From assembly GCF_003289945.1 (NCBI RefSeq), contig NZ_QMBP01000001.1, forward strand, positions 310,001 to 374,000: a stretch of 64,000 bases of DNA. Direction: 5' to 3'. Both the position numbers and the translations under genes were made by a program. Position 1 is the stretch's first letter; the number at the start of each line of letters is the position of its first letter. This stretch comes from Mesorhizobium hawassense. Its GTDB lineage: Bacteria > Pseudomonadota > Alphaproteobacteria > Rhizobiales > Rhizobiaceae. Of this stretch, positions 1 to 8,542 are shown one piece after another. The notes beneath the pieces are model-generated. The model was not told where the DNA came from. It did no database searches and worked only from the letters and a program-made list of their open reading frames with translations.

Positions 1-1
1 C

Positions 2-787
2 GCCCCTCGACTGGTTGTGGCGGCGCGACGGCGAGACGATGCGCGGGCGACGGTCCGCCAGGGTTATGCCGAACAAGCACCGGACGAAATCGCGGGACGG
101 TATGATCTCTGCCTTTCGGTAAATGTGCTCGAGCACGCGCTTGACCCGCAAGCCTTCCTTTCCGCGTCCAGGCGCGTCATTTCGGAAGAGGGCTACGTGC
201 TGGTGATCTGCCCGGACGGTGAGGTCGCCGATACCGAGCTGCTGTTTCTCGACCACGTTTCGAGTTTCTCCACACGATCGCTGCGGATGGTCGCCGCCGC
301 GGCGGGGCTGCAGGTCATTGGAAGCGTCGCGCTTGGTGGACAGCAGAAGGGCTTTCGGCTGACCGTCCTCAAGTCCAACCCGACCGTGCAGCGAGATCCC
401 ACTGACCTCCAATACCTGCCGCTGGCGCAGGCGCGATCGGATTTTCTGAAGGGCTGGTCGGAAATCGATGAAGGTGCGTTGAAGTGGCGGGGCGAAAGGT
501 CTTACGCGATCTTCGGCGCCGGGGAATTTCGAAATCTGCTGCGGGTCTATGCGCCCCGTCTGGTCGAGGGAGCCGAAGCTTTCCTGACGGACGAGCCATT
601 CGCGGCCACTCTCGACGGCCGGCCATGGCTGCGCGCCGGCGAGTATATTTCCCGGCATCCCGGGAGTGCTATAGTGGCCGCGGTCAATCCACGCAGCTGG
701 CCGGCAGTGGCCGGTAAGTTTCGGGGCAGCGGCACAAAGGTCTTCCATCCGTATCATTTCTCCAGCCGCCTCGAGGAGCGCCTGTGA
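2..787 (+). CDS. SAM-dependent C-methyltransferase-like protein, 5' truncated by window edge
   Basis: The reading frame is open from the first bases, so the real start lies outside the window; the GTG at 17 is probably internal. The visible 261 residues begin inside a class I methyltransferase fold: an NVLEH post-motif segment followed by a strand and turn reading VLVICPDG. The glycine-rich SAM motif I must lie upstream. The C-terminal third (SYAIFGAGEF onward) looks like the second Rossmann-type domain found in sugar C-methyltransferases. It overlaps the next gene by four bases (GTGA), which suggests co-translation. The acceptor is unknown; a deoxysugar or a surface-glycan precursor is inferred from context. 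Confidence 0.75.
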   Translation, partial: APRLVVAARRRDDARATVRQGYAEQAPDEIAGRYDLCLSVNVLEHALDPQAFLSASRRVISEEGYVLVICPDGEVADTELLFLDHVSSFSTRSLRMVAAAAGLQVIGSVALGGQQKGFRLTVLKSNPTVQRDPTDLQYLPLAQARSDFLKGWSEIDEGALKWRGERSYAIFGAGEFRNLLRVYAPRLVEGAEAFLTDEPFAATLDGRPWLRAGEYISRHPGSAIVAAVNPRSWPAVAGKFRGSGTKVFHPYHFSSRLEERL

Positions 788-1599
788 ACGAGATAGATCG
801 CTATGGGGTGAAGGAGGCCGCGGTCGCGCGCGACGACATCGACGTCCTGATCGAGGACCTCCGGCTCACTGGCTATACGACGCTCGACGCGGGCTTGACG
901 GGCGAGCAACTGGATGCGCTGTCCGACGACTTCGACATCGCCGAAGCGAGCTACGCCGAACAGGCGGCGGCCGCCGGCTACGATCTTTCCGCAATCGGCG
1001 AGCGGGACATCATCCGCGTCCTTCCCAAATACGCCCCGGTGTTCATGAGCCTGGCCTTCAATGAACGGCTGGCGCAACTGCTCTCGCGCATGCTCGGCGG
1101 CTATTACATCGTCAATCAGGTCAACGGGCTGATCAATCGCGCCAACAGGAGCAAGTACGCGCAAGCCGCCTTCCATCGCGACATTCCGTACCAGCATTTT
1201 GTCAGTTCAAGGCCGCTCGCGATAAACGCCCTGTTCGCGCTTGACGATTTCACCGCCGAAAATGGCGCCACCCGGGTCATACCCGCCAGCCATCATCGCG
1301 AGGATTTCCCTTCGGACGAAACGGTGCGACGGCGTCAGGTTCAGATAGCGGTGCCGCGGGGATCTTTCATCATCCTGGACTGCATGCTCTACCACGCCGG
1401 ATCCACCAACCGCACCGGCCGCGACCGGCGCGGCGTGAATCATGTCTTCACGATCCCGATGCTGCGGCAGCAGCTTCATCTTCCCTCGGTCTTGTTCGAC
1501 TTCCCGGGACTGAGCGCGGATCAGAAGAAGATTCTCGGCTTCGGCTTGGACGAGTATCGCTCGGTGGAGGCGTGGCTCGATGCCAGGGCGAAGAAGTAG
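784..1599 (+). CDS. Phytanoyl-CoA dioxygenase (PhyH) family Fe(II)/2-oxoglutarate oxygenase
   Basis: This 271-residue protein has the iron ligands of the PhyH family: His131-Arg-Asp133 as the HxD pair and a distal His204 in YHAGS, with nearby arginines (about 213-216) fit to bind 2-oxoglutarate. Family members hydroxylate small molecules using oxygen and 2-oxoglutarate. The GTG start overlaps the stop of the preceding methyltransferase, so the two are probably translated together. In this glycan locus it may hydroxylate a sugar nucleotide or lipid-linked intermediate; that is inference, and no specific substrate can be named. The gene ends 15 bases before a convergent membrane-protein gene. 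Confidence 0.85.
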   Translation: MNEIDRYGVKEAAVARDDIDVLIEDLRLTGYTTLDAGLTGEQLDALSDDFDIAEASYAEQAAAAGYDLSAIGERDIIRVLPKYAPVFMSLAFNERLAQLLSRMLGGYYIVNQVNGLINRANRSKYAQAAFHRDIPYQHFVSSRPLAINALFALDDFTAENGATRVIPASHHREDFPSDETVRRRQVQIAVPRGSFIILDCMLYHAGSTNRTGRDRRGVNHVFTIPMLRQQLHLPSVLFDFPGLSADQKKILGFGLDEYRSVEAWLDARAKK

Positions 1600-1614
1600 A
1601 GGCGCTGAACCATC

Positions 1615-3696
1615 CTAAGGCCCAGCTCGCTGGAGGGTGACCGACTTGAACGCCACCTCGCCATTTCCCAGGGCCCAGACCCGAAATTCCATGGTCGATG
1701 TGCGGTCGATCGAGAACTGCAACTGTTGCGGCCCGTGGCTTTCCGTCAGCTCTTTCTCCGCCATGACTGTTCCCGCAGGCGATGATGCCGCGTCAATCCG
1801 GGCAACCGCGGCCGGATTGCTGCCGGCTTCGAGGTCAAACGTAAGGCGATATGTTCCCCGGGCGATGCTCACATAGGGGCCATAAACCAGGGCTCCTTTC
1901 ACGTTCGCCGGCGCCACCAGCGCCTTGCCGTCGCCACGCGCCTGCAGGGAGCCCACCAGGGTAGGCGCGCCTTCGGCATGAAAGGTCACCGGCTGCTTGA
2001 AGCGGATATCCCAACCCGGCAGCTTCGCCGCGAAGTTTTCCCCGAAGACGAAAATGCCAAGCTCGCCGAATTGAAGTTTTCGCGAGACGGGCAGCCCGAG
2101 CGCCGCCAACTGCTTCCAGTCGACCTTGTTTGCGTCCTCCTGCTTCAGCAGGAGAAACGTCTCGCCCTTCCACGCATCGGCAAGGTACCATCGGTCCGAG
2201 GACAGGAACCGCATCGGCATCGGCAGCGGGCCATCAAGGGTGATCTGCCGGACCAGGACATGTTCATCGGACAGCACGCTGAGCGGACCGGCATTCCAGT
2301 AGGTGGCGTAGCCATAGGCCAGCCCATTGTCCTCGAGATAGCGCGCCAGGCCCGAAAAATCGATGGCTCGGGGTTGCTGCTGTGCCAGGCCCAGATGCGA
2401 CCTGAGATCCGATTTGACGAAGGTCGGGTAAGCGCTTGTCAGCAGTCCGGCAAGCACGACCGCCACGCTGAGGAACTCGATGGGTCGCTGCCGCATGTCG
2501 AGAGGCGTTGCCAACGCCACGATGGCCATCGTGACCAGCGACGGCACCAGGTAACGGGAACTGGCGATCGGTTCGGCCAGGTTCGGTATTGTCGTCGCCA
2601 CTTGCAGAAAGCACACTGACAGCAGCGCCACCGATCCATAGATGGCGAGCGGCCCGACCTCGCCGTCCAGCCTGGCCGATGTCGCCACCGCCCGTAGGAT
2701 CAGCCAGATCAACAGGATCGCCACGATCATTCGCAGCGCGCCGTACAGGCCGATCACGGACAGAAGTTCGCTATCTGCCGGCGGCAGCCCGCCGAAAATG
2801 ATCAGCACCTCCTTGCCCAGGACCGCGAGATTGCCGACGATCGTGTCGTATGGCAGCCATTTGATCGAGGACGCGTCACGCGCGGCATTGTTCACATGCG
2901 CGAAAGTCACTGTGTAGAGGATGGTCCCGCCGCCTATCCCCGCGCAGATCGAAGCGGCCGCGCCCAGCAGGGATGCTCTTCCCACATGGCTCCGATGGTC
3001 GCCTGGCCTGCATGTCGACCACAGCGCCGCGATGACGAGCGGCATTCCGATGGTGATGAGCGCGCGCTGCGGATTGCCCCAGAACTCGGCCATAATCAGC
3101 GCGCAGAGCAGCACGCTCCATAGGACGACATGCTTCGTCGACTGCTGCCTCATCAGCTTGACGAGGCAGCATATCAAATAGAGCGACATATAAAGGATCG
3201 TGCCGTATGAGGCCTGCCCGTAGAGATTTTCGGCCAGCAGCCCGGAAATCCCCGCCGCCATGGACGCCGTTATCAACGTCCGCTGTGTTTTGCCGATCTG
3301 TGTCAGGCCGGTTGCGAGCCAGACGCTGTGCAGCACGAGAACGGACGTGACAAGACCCGAGATCGCGTGAACGGTGAAACCGGCGGGAAGAAAAATCATC
3401 GCCGGAATGGCGAAGAGCTGTCCAAATACGACGACGATGTCGTTGTTTCCGTAGTACCAGTCCGGCGGGAAGAAGGTGTGGCTATAGATAATCTCCCTCG
3501 CCAGCAGCATCTTCATGGCGCTGTCGGCGTGAAAGAACTTTTTGTACTCCACGAAAACGTAGAACACGAGAAAGCAGAAATTGACGGCCAGGATCAATAG
3601 GGCCGCGGGAAGCCAATAGGATCTGGCCTTGGAAAATCCCTCCGCCGGAAAATTCTGCACAGTCGGGATCGCCAGCGACGGCTCCTGGATCGACAT
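1615..3696 (-). CDS. Large polytopic membrane protein, GT-C glycosyltransferase-like
   Basis: The product is about 693 residues. A cytoplasmic tail is followed by a strongly hydrophobic helix (about residues 27-50) and then roughly ten membrane segments to about residue 435. A soluble C-terminal beta-rich domain of about 220 residues follows, probably periplasmic. After the first helix comes an acidic loop (EYKKFFHADSAMKM), the place where GT-C enzymes carry catalytic acids. I see no family signature good enough for a firm name. The ATG at 3696 was preferred because a purine run (AAGGGGG) precedes it; an in-frame start 30 bases upstream exists. A role in glycan assembly is inferred from neighbours. 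Confidence 0.65.
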   Translation of the reverse strand: MSIQEPSLAIPTVQNFPAEGFSKARSYWLPAALLILAVNFCFLVFYVFVEYKKFFHADSAMKMLLAREIIYSHTFFPPDWYYGNNDIVVVFGQLFAIPAMIFLPAGFTVHAISGLVTSVLVLHSVWLATGLTQIGKTQRTLITASMAAGISGLLAENLYGQASYGTILYMSLYLICCLVKLMRQQSTKHVVLWSVLLCALIMAEFWGNPQRALITIGMPLVIAALWSTCRPGDHRSHVGRASLLGAAASICAGIGGGTILYTVTFAHVNNAARDASSIKWLPYDTIVGNLAVLGKEVLIIFGGLPPADSELLSVIGLYGALRMIVAILLIWLILRAVATSARLDGEVGPLAIYGSVALLSVCFLQVATTIPNLAEPIASSRYLVPSLVTMAIVALATPLDMRQRPIEFLSVAVVLAGLLTSAYPTFVKSDLRSHLGLAQQQPRAIDFSGLARYLEDNGLAYGYATYWNAGPLSVLSDEHVLVRQITLDGPLPMPMRFLSSDRWYLADAWKGETFLLLKQEDANKVDWKQLAALGLPVSRKLQFGELGIFVFGENFAAKLPGWDIRFKQPVTFHAEGAPTLVGSLQARGDGKALVAPANVKGALVYGPYVSIARGTYRLTFDLEAGSNPAAVARIDAASSPAGTVMAEKELTESHGPQQLQFSIDRTSTMEFRVWALGNGEVAFKSVTLQRAGP

Positions 3697-3977
3697 CGTT
3701 CGGTTGGCCCCCCCTTGGCCGTGCATGCTGCCGAAAACGGGCCGGGCACGACAACGGGCCTAGATGGACTGTCTGGCATTACCTTTGTCAACCGGCACGG
3801 GCCAATCGAAATCGGTATCGACGGTTCCTGGCGGAAGGCGGTCCGATCGACCGGAGACAGAGGCGCTGGCGAGAGGCCGCCCAGTGCCTGCAGCCTCACC
3901 CCACCCCAAAACCGAAATCCGGCATGCTACAGTCCAGAAGTTGCGGCGCGGCCGATTCGAGGGGATGGAGAGATAAA

Positions 3978-4361
3978 CTGGACAACCGCGCCATCGGCAT
4001 CACGCTCATCGTCGCAGCCGTATTCCTGCTCACCATGGCCCAGATCATCATCAAGTCCCGGTTGACCGAGCACGGTGCCGTGCCGTTCAGCCTTGCCGAG
4101 GGCTGGCCCTATCTTCTCGGCCTGCTCGGCGACTGGCGGGTTTGGCTGGGCGGCTTTGGCCTCGTGGCCTCGAGCGTCCTTTGGTATGCTGGGATCTCGA
4201 GAATTCCGCTGTCGTTGGGCTTCCCGTTTGCGGCACTTGCCTATCCGCTGGTCTTCGCCGGTTCGGTCCTGTTCCTGCACGAGCGATTCAGCTGGCAGTC
4301 GCTTGCCGGCAACGGTTTGATCGTGCTGGGCGTGGTGCTGGCGGCGACCCGATTGCCTTGA
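3978..4361 (+). CDS. Small EamA/DMT-type membrane protein, ArnE/ArnF-like
   Basis: About 127 residues with four predicted membrane helices, the size of a half-length DMT protein. The best structural comparison is the ArnE/ArnF subunits that flip undecaprenyl-phosphate-aminoarabinose. The helices near residues 6-24 and 48-67 and the two C-terminal ones are clear. Start choice is unusual: a GGAG lies seven bases before an in-frame CTG at 3978, directly at the natural beginning of the first helix, whereas the ATG at 3924 adds a polar 18-residue leader without a visible ribosome site. It could move a lipid-linked sugar made by the locus; this is inference. Confidence 0.65.
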   Translation: MDNRAIGITLIVAAVFLLTMAQIIIKSRLTEHGAVPFSLAEGWPYLLGLLGDWRVWLGGFGLVASSVLWYAGISRIPLSLGFPFAALAYPLVFAGSVLFLHERFSWQSLAGNGLIVLGVVLAATRLP

Positions 4362-4389
4362 AGGCTGGCTTCGTCAAGCGCGCCGCCGG

Positions 4390-5256
4390 TCACGGACGCC
4401 TCGCCACAACCAGCCGGGAGCCGCCGACGGGAAGGGTGAGGCCCGTTCCGAGGATCAGGCCTTCGATCGCCATCACGGTCCGCAACGAGGCATTCACGAC
4501 CGGCCCGATGCGGAATTCCCTACTGGCATCGAATTCGCCGCTTTCGCTGTTGCGTCGCCGCGACAGGAACATCAGCGGCAACAGAAGCGACACGAACGAG
4601 GTGCTGTAGACGACCTCCAGTCCCACGCTTTCGATCTTTTCATGCAGCTCCTGTCTTTCATAACGCCGGTAGTGAAACGACTGCTTGTCGAGTTCGCTCC
4701 ACAGCCATTTGTGCTGCGGCACTGAAATGATCACGCCGCCCCTGGGCTTCACCGCGCGCTTCAGGTTCTCCAGCGCTTCGACGTCTTCCTTGATGTGCTC
4801 GATGACGTCGAAAGCCCCCACGACGTCGAATTCCGCCGCGTAGGGTAATCGTCTTGCGTCCATCTGGGCAAAGCTTGCCGACGGCAAGCGGGCCGCGGCG
4901 AAGGGTAAGCCGGCAATGAAGATTTCGGTCCCGACGAGCCGGGCACGTGGGAAGGCCCGAGCTACGCCGCTCAGGACAAAGCCTGTGCCACAGCCGATCT
5001 CGAGGAAGGAGCGGAACTGCGGAAAGAACCGCCTCAGCGTGCGCGTGATGATGGTATTGCGGGCCTCGAACCAGAAATTGCCGACCTCGCGCTGTGCCAG
5101 TTCGGCAAAGAAGCTCTCGTGGAATCCCCCGCCTTCGCTTGCCATCTCGGGCGCCCACGTGGGAAAGCCTTTCTGGTTGGCCGGTGCAAAGCCGCAGTTC
5201 GGACAGCCCGGGTCGGCGGACGCATGTTCCAGACTGCAGCGCGGGCAAACGATCAT
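4390..5256 (-). CDS. Class I SAM methyltransferase with N-terminal zinc ribbon
   Basis: The 288-residue protein starts with two CxxC pairs (Cys4, Cys7, Cys18, Cys21) that form a rubredoxin-like zinc knuckle. A methyltransferase domain with motif I at residues 84-92 (FLEIGCGTG) and an FDVIEH post-motif follows. Hydrophobic stretches near the C terminus (around SLLLPLMFL) may attach it to the membrane. It is the last gene of a minus-strand run that begins at 8481 and lies six bases after the preceding gene. A TTG at 5268 could add four residues; the ATG at 5256 places the zinc ribbon at the usual distance. The substrate is unknown, probably a glycan. Confidence 0.8.
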   Translation of the reverse strand: MIVCPRCSLEHASADPGCPNCGFAPANQKGFPTWAPEMASEGGGFHESFFAELAQREVGNFWFEARNTIITRTLRRFFPQFRSFLEIGCGTGFVLSGVARAFPRARLVGTEIFIAGLPFAAARLPSASFAQMDARRLPYAAEFDVVGAFDVIEHIKEDVEALENLKRAVKPRGGVIISVPQHKWLWSELDKQSFHYRRYERQELHEKIESVGLEVVYSTSFVSLLLPLMFLSRRRNSESGEFDASREFRIGPVVNASLRTVMAIEGLILGTGLTLPVGGSRLVVARRP

Positions 5257-5274
5257 GCGTCGGATCAAACCCCG

Positions 5275-6177
5275 CTACACGAGCACGGCCAGGCCGAAGC
5301 CGGTCTTTCCGTAACCATTGCCGTTATAGAGCATGTAGCGCCGCCCCTCATGATCGAACACGAAAGGATATTCGATCATCTCGCTGTCCCAGCCTGACTC
5401 AGCGCGCGAGATGCCGGCGGCATGGTCGAGGCGCACCCAGTTCAGGCCGTCGGCCGACTCGGCATAGCCGATCCGGTAGCTGTCGCCGCGATAGGAATAC
5501 CACATGCGCCACAGCTCGCCGTCCCGCATGACCGCCGGGCGAGAGATCGCATATTCTTCTTCGTTCGCGAAATCGATGGCGACACGTCCGTCACGGCGCC
5601 AATGGATGCCGTCGTCCGAACTTGCATATTTGATGTGGTAGCGATGGATCGGCCCCTTCGCCGATGCGGCCCAGCCGACGCAGGACGTGTACCACATGTG
5701 CCAGAGGCCGTCATCGTTCAGCACGCAGCAGCTGCCGGCGAAATGCGGTTCGCTCATCGAGCGATCGATCAGCGGACCCGTGGCGAAACGCGAGAACGAT
5801 CCGTCGAGCGAAGCCGTGGCGAGGCCGATGGCATTGCGGAAAGGTACGGTCACGCCAAGGTTCCATCCGACATAGTAGAGATGTCGTCTCGGACCTGCCG
5901 CTGTGAGCCAGCTCGCCAGGGCGCCGCTGTCGTCGAATTCGCCGAGATTACCCGGCACCAGGACAGGCGAGCGGGCTATATCGAGGATGCGCTCCGGCGA
6001 CGAAAGGTCAATGACGACATAGCCGGTGTGGGAGCGTTGCGACGCGTCGCGGGAACCGAAATAGATCCTGAACAGATCGCCGGAGACATGTTCGGCAATC
6101 GGCATGGTGGCGTGCGAGCGCATCCATTCTACGTCGCCGGCCGGGCAGAACAGGCGGCCGAGTTTTTCCCATCGCAC
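5275..6177 (-). CDS. Beta-propeller glycosidase-like protein, second of a tandem pair
   Basis: A 300-residue protein with repeated strand motifs of five-bladed beta-propeller glycosidases (GH32/GH43/GH130-like): FDDSGA, LYYVGWN, WHMWYTS, MWYSYRG, WDSEMIEY and the terminal MLYNGNGYG. Proteins of this type occur inside O-antigen and capsule loci, where their exact reaction is not settled. The GTG start at 6177 is supported by AAGGAG nine bases upstream. The gene upstream (6231-7157) is a clear paralogue sharing the FDD, GW, WDSEM and YNGNGYGK motifs, so the pair arose by duplication. There is no signal peptide, which suggests action in the cytoplasm on an activated or lipid-linked sugar. Confidence 0.7.
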   Translation of the reverse strand: MRWEKLGRLFCPAGDVEWMRSHATMPIAEHVSGDLFRIYFGSRDASQRSHTGYVVIDLSSPERILDIARSPVLVPGNLGEFDDSGALASWLTAAGPRRHLYYVGWNLGVTVPFRNAIGLATASLDGSFSRFATGPLIDRSMSEPHFAGSCCVLNDDGLWHMWYTSCVGWAASAKGPIHRYHIKYASSDDGIHWRRDGRVAIDFANEEEYAISRPAVMRDGELWRMWYSYRGDSYRIGYAESADGLNWVRLDHAAGISRAESGWDSEMIEYPFVFDHEGRRYMLYNGNGYGKTGFGLAVLV

Positions 6178-6230
6178 CGGACCATACTCCTTTCAAGGCA
6201 AAAGCCTGCCTCGCGATGTTTCCAGTTCCA

Positions 6231-7157
6231 TCACGATTCCAGGAGGGCGGCGCCGACCCCGTCTTTCCCGTAACCATTGCCGTTGTAGAGCAGAAAGCTG
6301 CCTTCGGCAGTGTGCAGCAGACTGGCGTAGCAGACCATTTCGGAGTCCCACCCGCTCGCGCTGGTGTCGAGCAGCGGCGCCCTGTCGCGCTGCCAATGGA
6401 TACCGTCGGCGGATGTTGCCTGATAAACCCGGTAGGTCTCGCCCAGGCGCCTGGCGCAATAGAGCATTTCGTAGCCGGCTTCGGTCCTTTGAACGACCGG
6501 TCGGGCGATGGCGTGTTCTCCCTCGAGGAAAGGCAGGCAGATGTGCTCGTCGGTCTTCCACGTCAGGCCGTCGCTGCTCGTGGCGTGTTTGACGGTGTAG
6601 TAGTGGATCGGCGCATCCTTGCCTTCCGGGTCGACCTCCCACCGCAGGCCCGACACGTACCACATTCGGAAAGCGCCATCGTCGACGAGCACCCAGGGCG
6701 CTCCGGCAAGCAAGGGATCGTGATGGTTGCGGCCGAGCACGGGCGCTTCCGATACACGCTCGAACTGACGGCCTCCGTCGCGTGATTCCGCGAGCCCGAT
6801 GGCGAAGGTGAAGGGCACCGGGCGGGTCAGCGACCAGCCGGTGTGGTAGAGCAGCAGGCGGCCATCGTGATTGACGAGGCAGCCAGGCATGGCGCCGCAA
6901 TCATCGAATGTTCCCGGGCGGCCGAGGTCGAGGGACGGACCATCCGAACGAGCGGTCGGGACGAGGCCGCCGGCCGTTGCCGCGACATCGACCCAGCCGC
7001 CGCGCGAGCGGTTGCTCTCGTCGCGGCTGGCAAAATGGATGCGGTATCTTTCATTACCCAGGCTTTGGGCAAACGGGTTTTGGCAATGCGACCGCTCCCA
7101 GGCCGAGCCGCCCGGGCGACATACCAATCCGGTGCGCTTGAAACGCGACCGCGTCAT
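6231..7157 (-). CDS. Beta-propeller glycosidase-like protein, first of a tandem pair
   Basis: A 308-residue paralogue of the downstream gene with the same order of motifs: FDDCGAMPG, LYHTGW, FRMWYVSG, YEMLYCARR, WDSEMVCY and LLYNGNGYGKDG. The ATG at 7157 overlaps the stop of the acyltransferase gene by four bases (ATGA), so the much longer upstream extension of the frame is not the start. The fold is shared with GH32/GH43-type sugar-active enzymes, but the catalytic acids cannot be assigned from sequence alone. It probably works on the glycan assembled by this operon. It differs enough from its neighbour that the two may handle different linkages. Confidence 0.7.
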   Translation of the reverse strand: MTRSRFKRTGLVCRPGGSAWERSHCQNPFAQSLGNERYRIHFASRDESNRSRGGWVDVAATAGGLVPTARSDGPSLDLGRPGTFDDCGAMPGCLVNHDGRLLLYHTGWSLTRPVPFTFAIGLAESRDGGRQFERVSEAPVLGRNHHDPLLAGAPWVLVDDGAFRMWYVSGLRWEVDPEGKDAPIHYYTVKHATSSDGLTWKTDEHICLPFLEGEHAIARPVVQRTEAGYEMLYCARRLGETYRVYQATSADGIHWQRDRAPLLDTSASGWDSEMVCYASLLHTAEGSFLLYNGNGYGKDGVGAALLES

Positions 7158-7819
7158 ATCCGTCTCAGCCGCGAACTCGGCACCTTCGACCGCTCCGTCT
7201 CGCCGCCGAGATAGACGCCCTCGGGCGCCGCATCGGCCAGAAGGAGCGCTCCCGCCCCGATCACGCATCGCTCGCCGAGGCGGATATGGTCGCGCAGCGT
7301 CGCGTTGACGCCGATGAAGCAGGCCTCGCCGATATCGACGCCGCCCGAGACCACGATATGCGAGGCGAGAAAGCAATGATCGGCGACGCGGGAATGATGC
7401 CCGATATGATTGCCGCTCCACAGCGTCACATTGTTGCCGATGGACGCAAAAGGCTGGACGACATTGTTCTCGAGGATGAAGCAATTCTCACCGATCCTGC
7501 CGTCATTGAGCAGGGTGGCCTTCGAACTGAGATAGCTGACGAGATCGTAGCCCAACGCCTTGAGCGCCAGATATTTCTGGCGGCGAAGCTCGTTCAGCTT
7601 GCTGTAGCTGAGCGCGACGAATGCCGCAAACGAGTCCGGGGGATAGTGCTCGGCCAGCGTCTCGAACGGCACGACCGGCAGGCCCGCCAGGCGCTCCTGC
7701 GTCAGGAACGCGCCGTCCACGGTAAACGCCGCGACGTCGTGCGCGGAATCGCGGGTGAAATAATAATGGGCAAGCTCGGCGACATCGCCTGCTCCGAATA
7801 TGACGATGGGCCGCTTCAT
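7154..7819 (-). CDS. NeuD/PglD-like hexapeptide-repeat acyltransferase
   Basis: The 221-residue protein begins with a small Rossmann domain (IVIFGAGDVAE, residues 5-15) that binds the substrate. From about residue 105 it turns into hexapeptide repeats of a left-handed beta helix (IGENCF, IGNNVT, VADHCF, IGEACF, LGERCV). This is the layout of the PglD and NeuD acetyltransferases, which acetylate an amino group or hydroxyl of a sugar. The catalytic base is probably one of the two adjacent His in the NHIGHHSR segment. It overlaps both neighbours by ATGA, so it is in the core of the operon. With the WecE-type aminotransferase nearby, N-acylation of an amino-deoxysugar is a plausible role. Confidence 0.82.
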   Translation of the reverse strand: MKRPIVIFGAGDVAELAHYYFTRDSAHDVAAFTVDGAFLTQERLAGLPVVPFETLAEHYPPDSFAAFVALSYSKLNELRRQKYLALKALGYDLVSYLSSKATLLNDGRIGENCFILENNVVQPFASIGNNVTLWSGNHIGHHSRVADHCFLASHIVVSGGVDIGEACFIGVNATLRDHIRLGERCVIGAGALLLADAAPEGVYLGGETERSKVPSSRLRRI

Positions 7820-8481
7820 GTCTTTCTGACCAGCATGGTGAATTCATAGAGGCCGTAATCGTGCAGCAGTGCCACGCGCTGCGAATATCTTCTCTTGCAG
7901 ATGTCGAAGAGATGTCTCGGGTCGGCGTAGAAGAGGTCGGCTCTTCGCTTGTCGATATCCGAATAGGAGGTCAGGCAGTTGAAGGCAAAGCCACGCCGGC
8001 TGGTGGCATGGAGCACATCCAGTGTGGCTTCCAGATAGGCCGCCCATTGGTCGTCCGGGCGCGTCAGCCTGACGTTGAAGATACCGCTCGCGAAGCCGAA
8101 GTCGGCCATCTGCGCAGGCGCCGCTCCGACGGCAAACTGCGCGTCGCACCGATCGCCAAAAAGCCTGAACGCCGCGTCGATCATCTCTTCGGCCACATCG
8201 CAGCCATGATAGCGAATGCCCGGAAAGCGGTCGGCGAGGAAGGGCAGCAGGGCGCCGTAACCGCATCCGAGGTCGTTGACCGTGAAGTCGCCCGGCAGGT
8301 CGATCACATTTGCCAATTGCCCGAAACGGAGGAGCTGACCTTCTTCCGTGTTCCAGTCCACGCCCCTCGGATTGGCGCCATGCGCCTGCACCTTGCCGGC
8401 ATAGTAGCGGGCGACCTCGCGCAGGATCGCACCGCTTTTGTCCGTTGCCGGGGCGCCGATAGACGTCATGGGCACAACCAT
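7816..8481 (-). CDS. Class I SAM methyltransferase
   Basis: A 221-residue methyltransferase with motif I VNDLGCGYG followed by an acidic strand end (YHGCDVAEEM) and a conserved FNVRLT region. It is the first gene of the minus-strand operon running to 4390 and overlaps the acyltransferase by ATGA. Two starts, ATG 8481 and ATG 8469, are possible; neither has a strong ribosome site. The intergenic space to the divergent methyltransferase gene is about 60 bases and must hold both promoters. The substrate is not recognisable from sequence; a sugar or a polar lipid carrier in the surface-glycan pathway is inferred. Confidence 0.78.
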   Translation of the reverse strand: MVVPMTSIGAPATDKSGAILREVARYYAGKVQAHGANPRGVDWNTEEGQLLRFGQLANVIDLPGDFTVNDLGCGYGALLPFLADRFPGIRYHGCDVAEEMIDAAFRLFGDRCDAQFAVGAAPAQMADFGFASGIFNVRLTRPDDQWAAYLEATLDVLHATSRRGFAFNCLTSYSDIDKRRADLFYADPRHLFDICKRRYSQRVALLHDYGLYEFTMLVRKT

Positions 8482-8542
8482 AGGTGAGGTGTCACGCGCG
8501 GAATCGTGTATCGTGGCCGATACTAAATGGACGATTGTGCGA

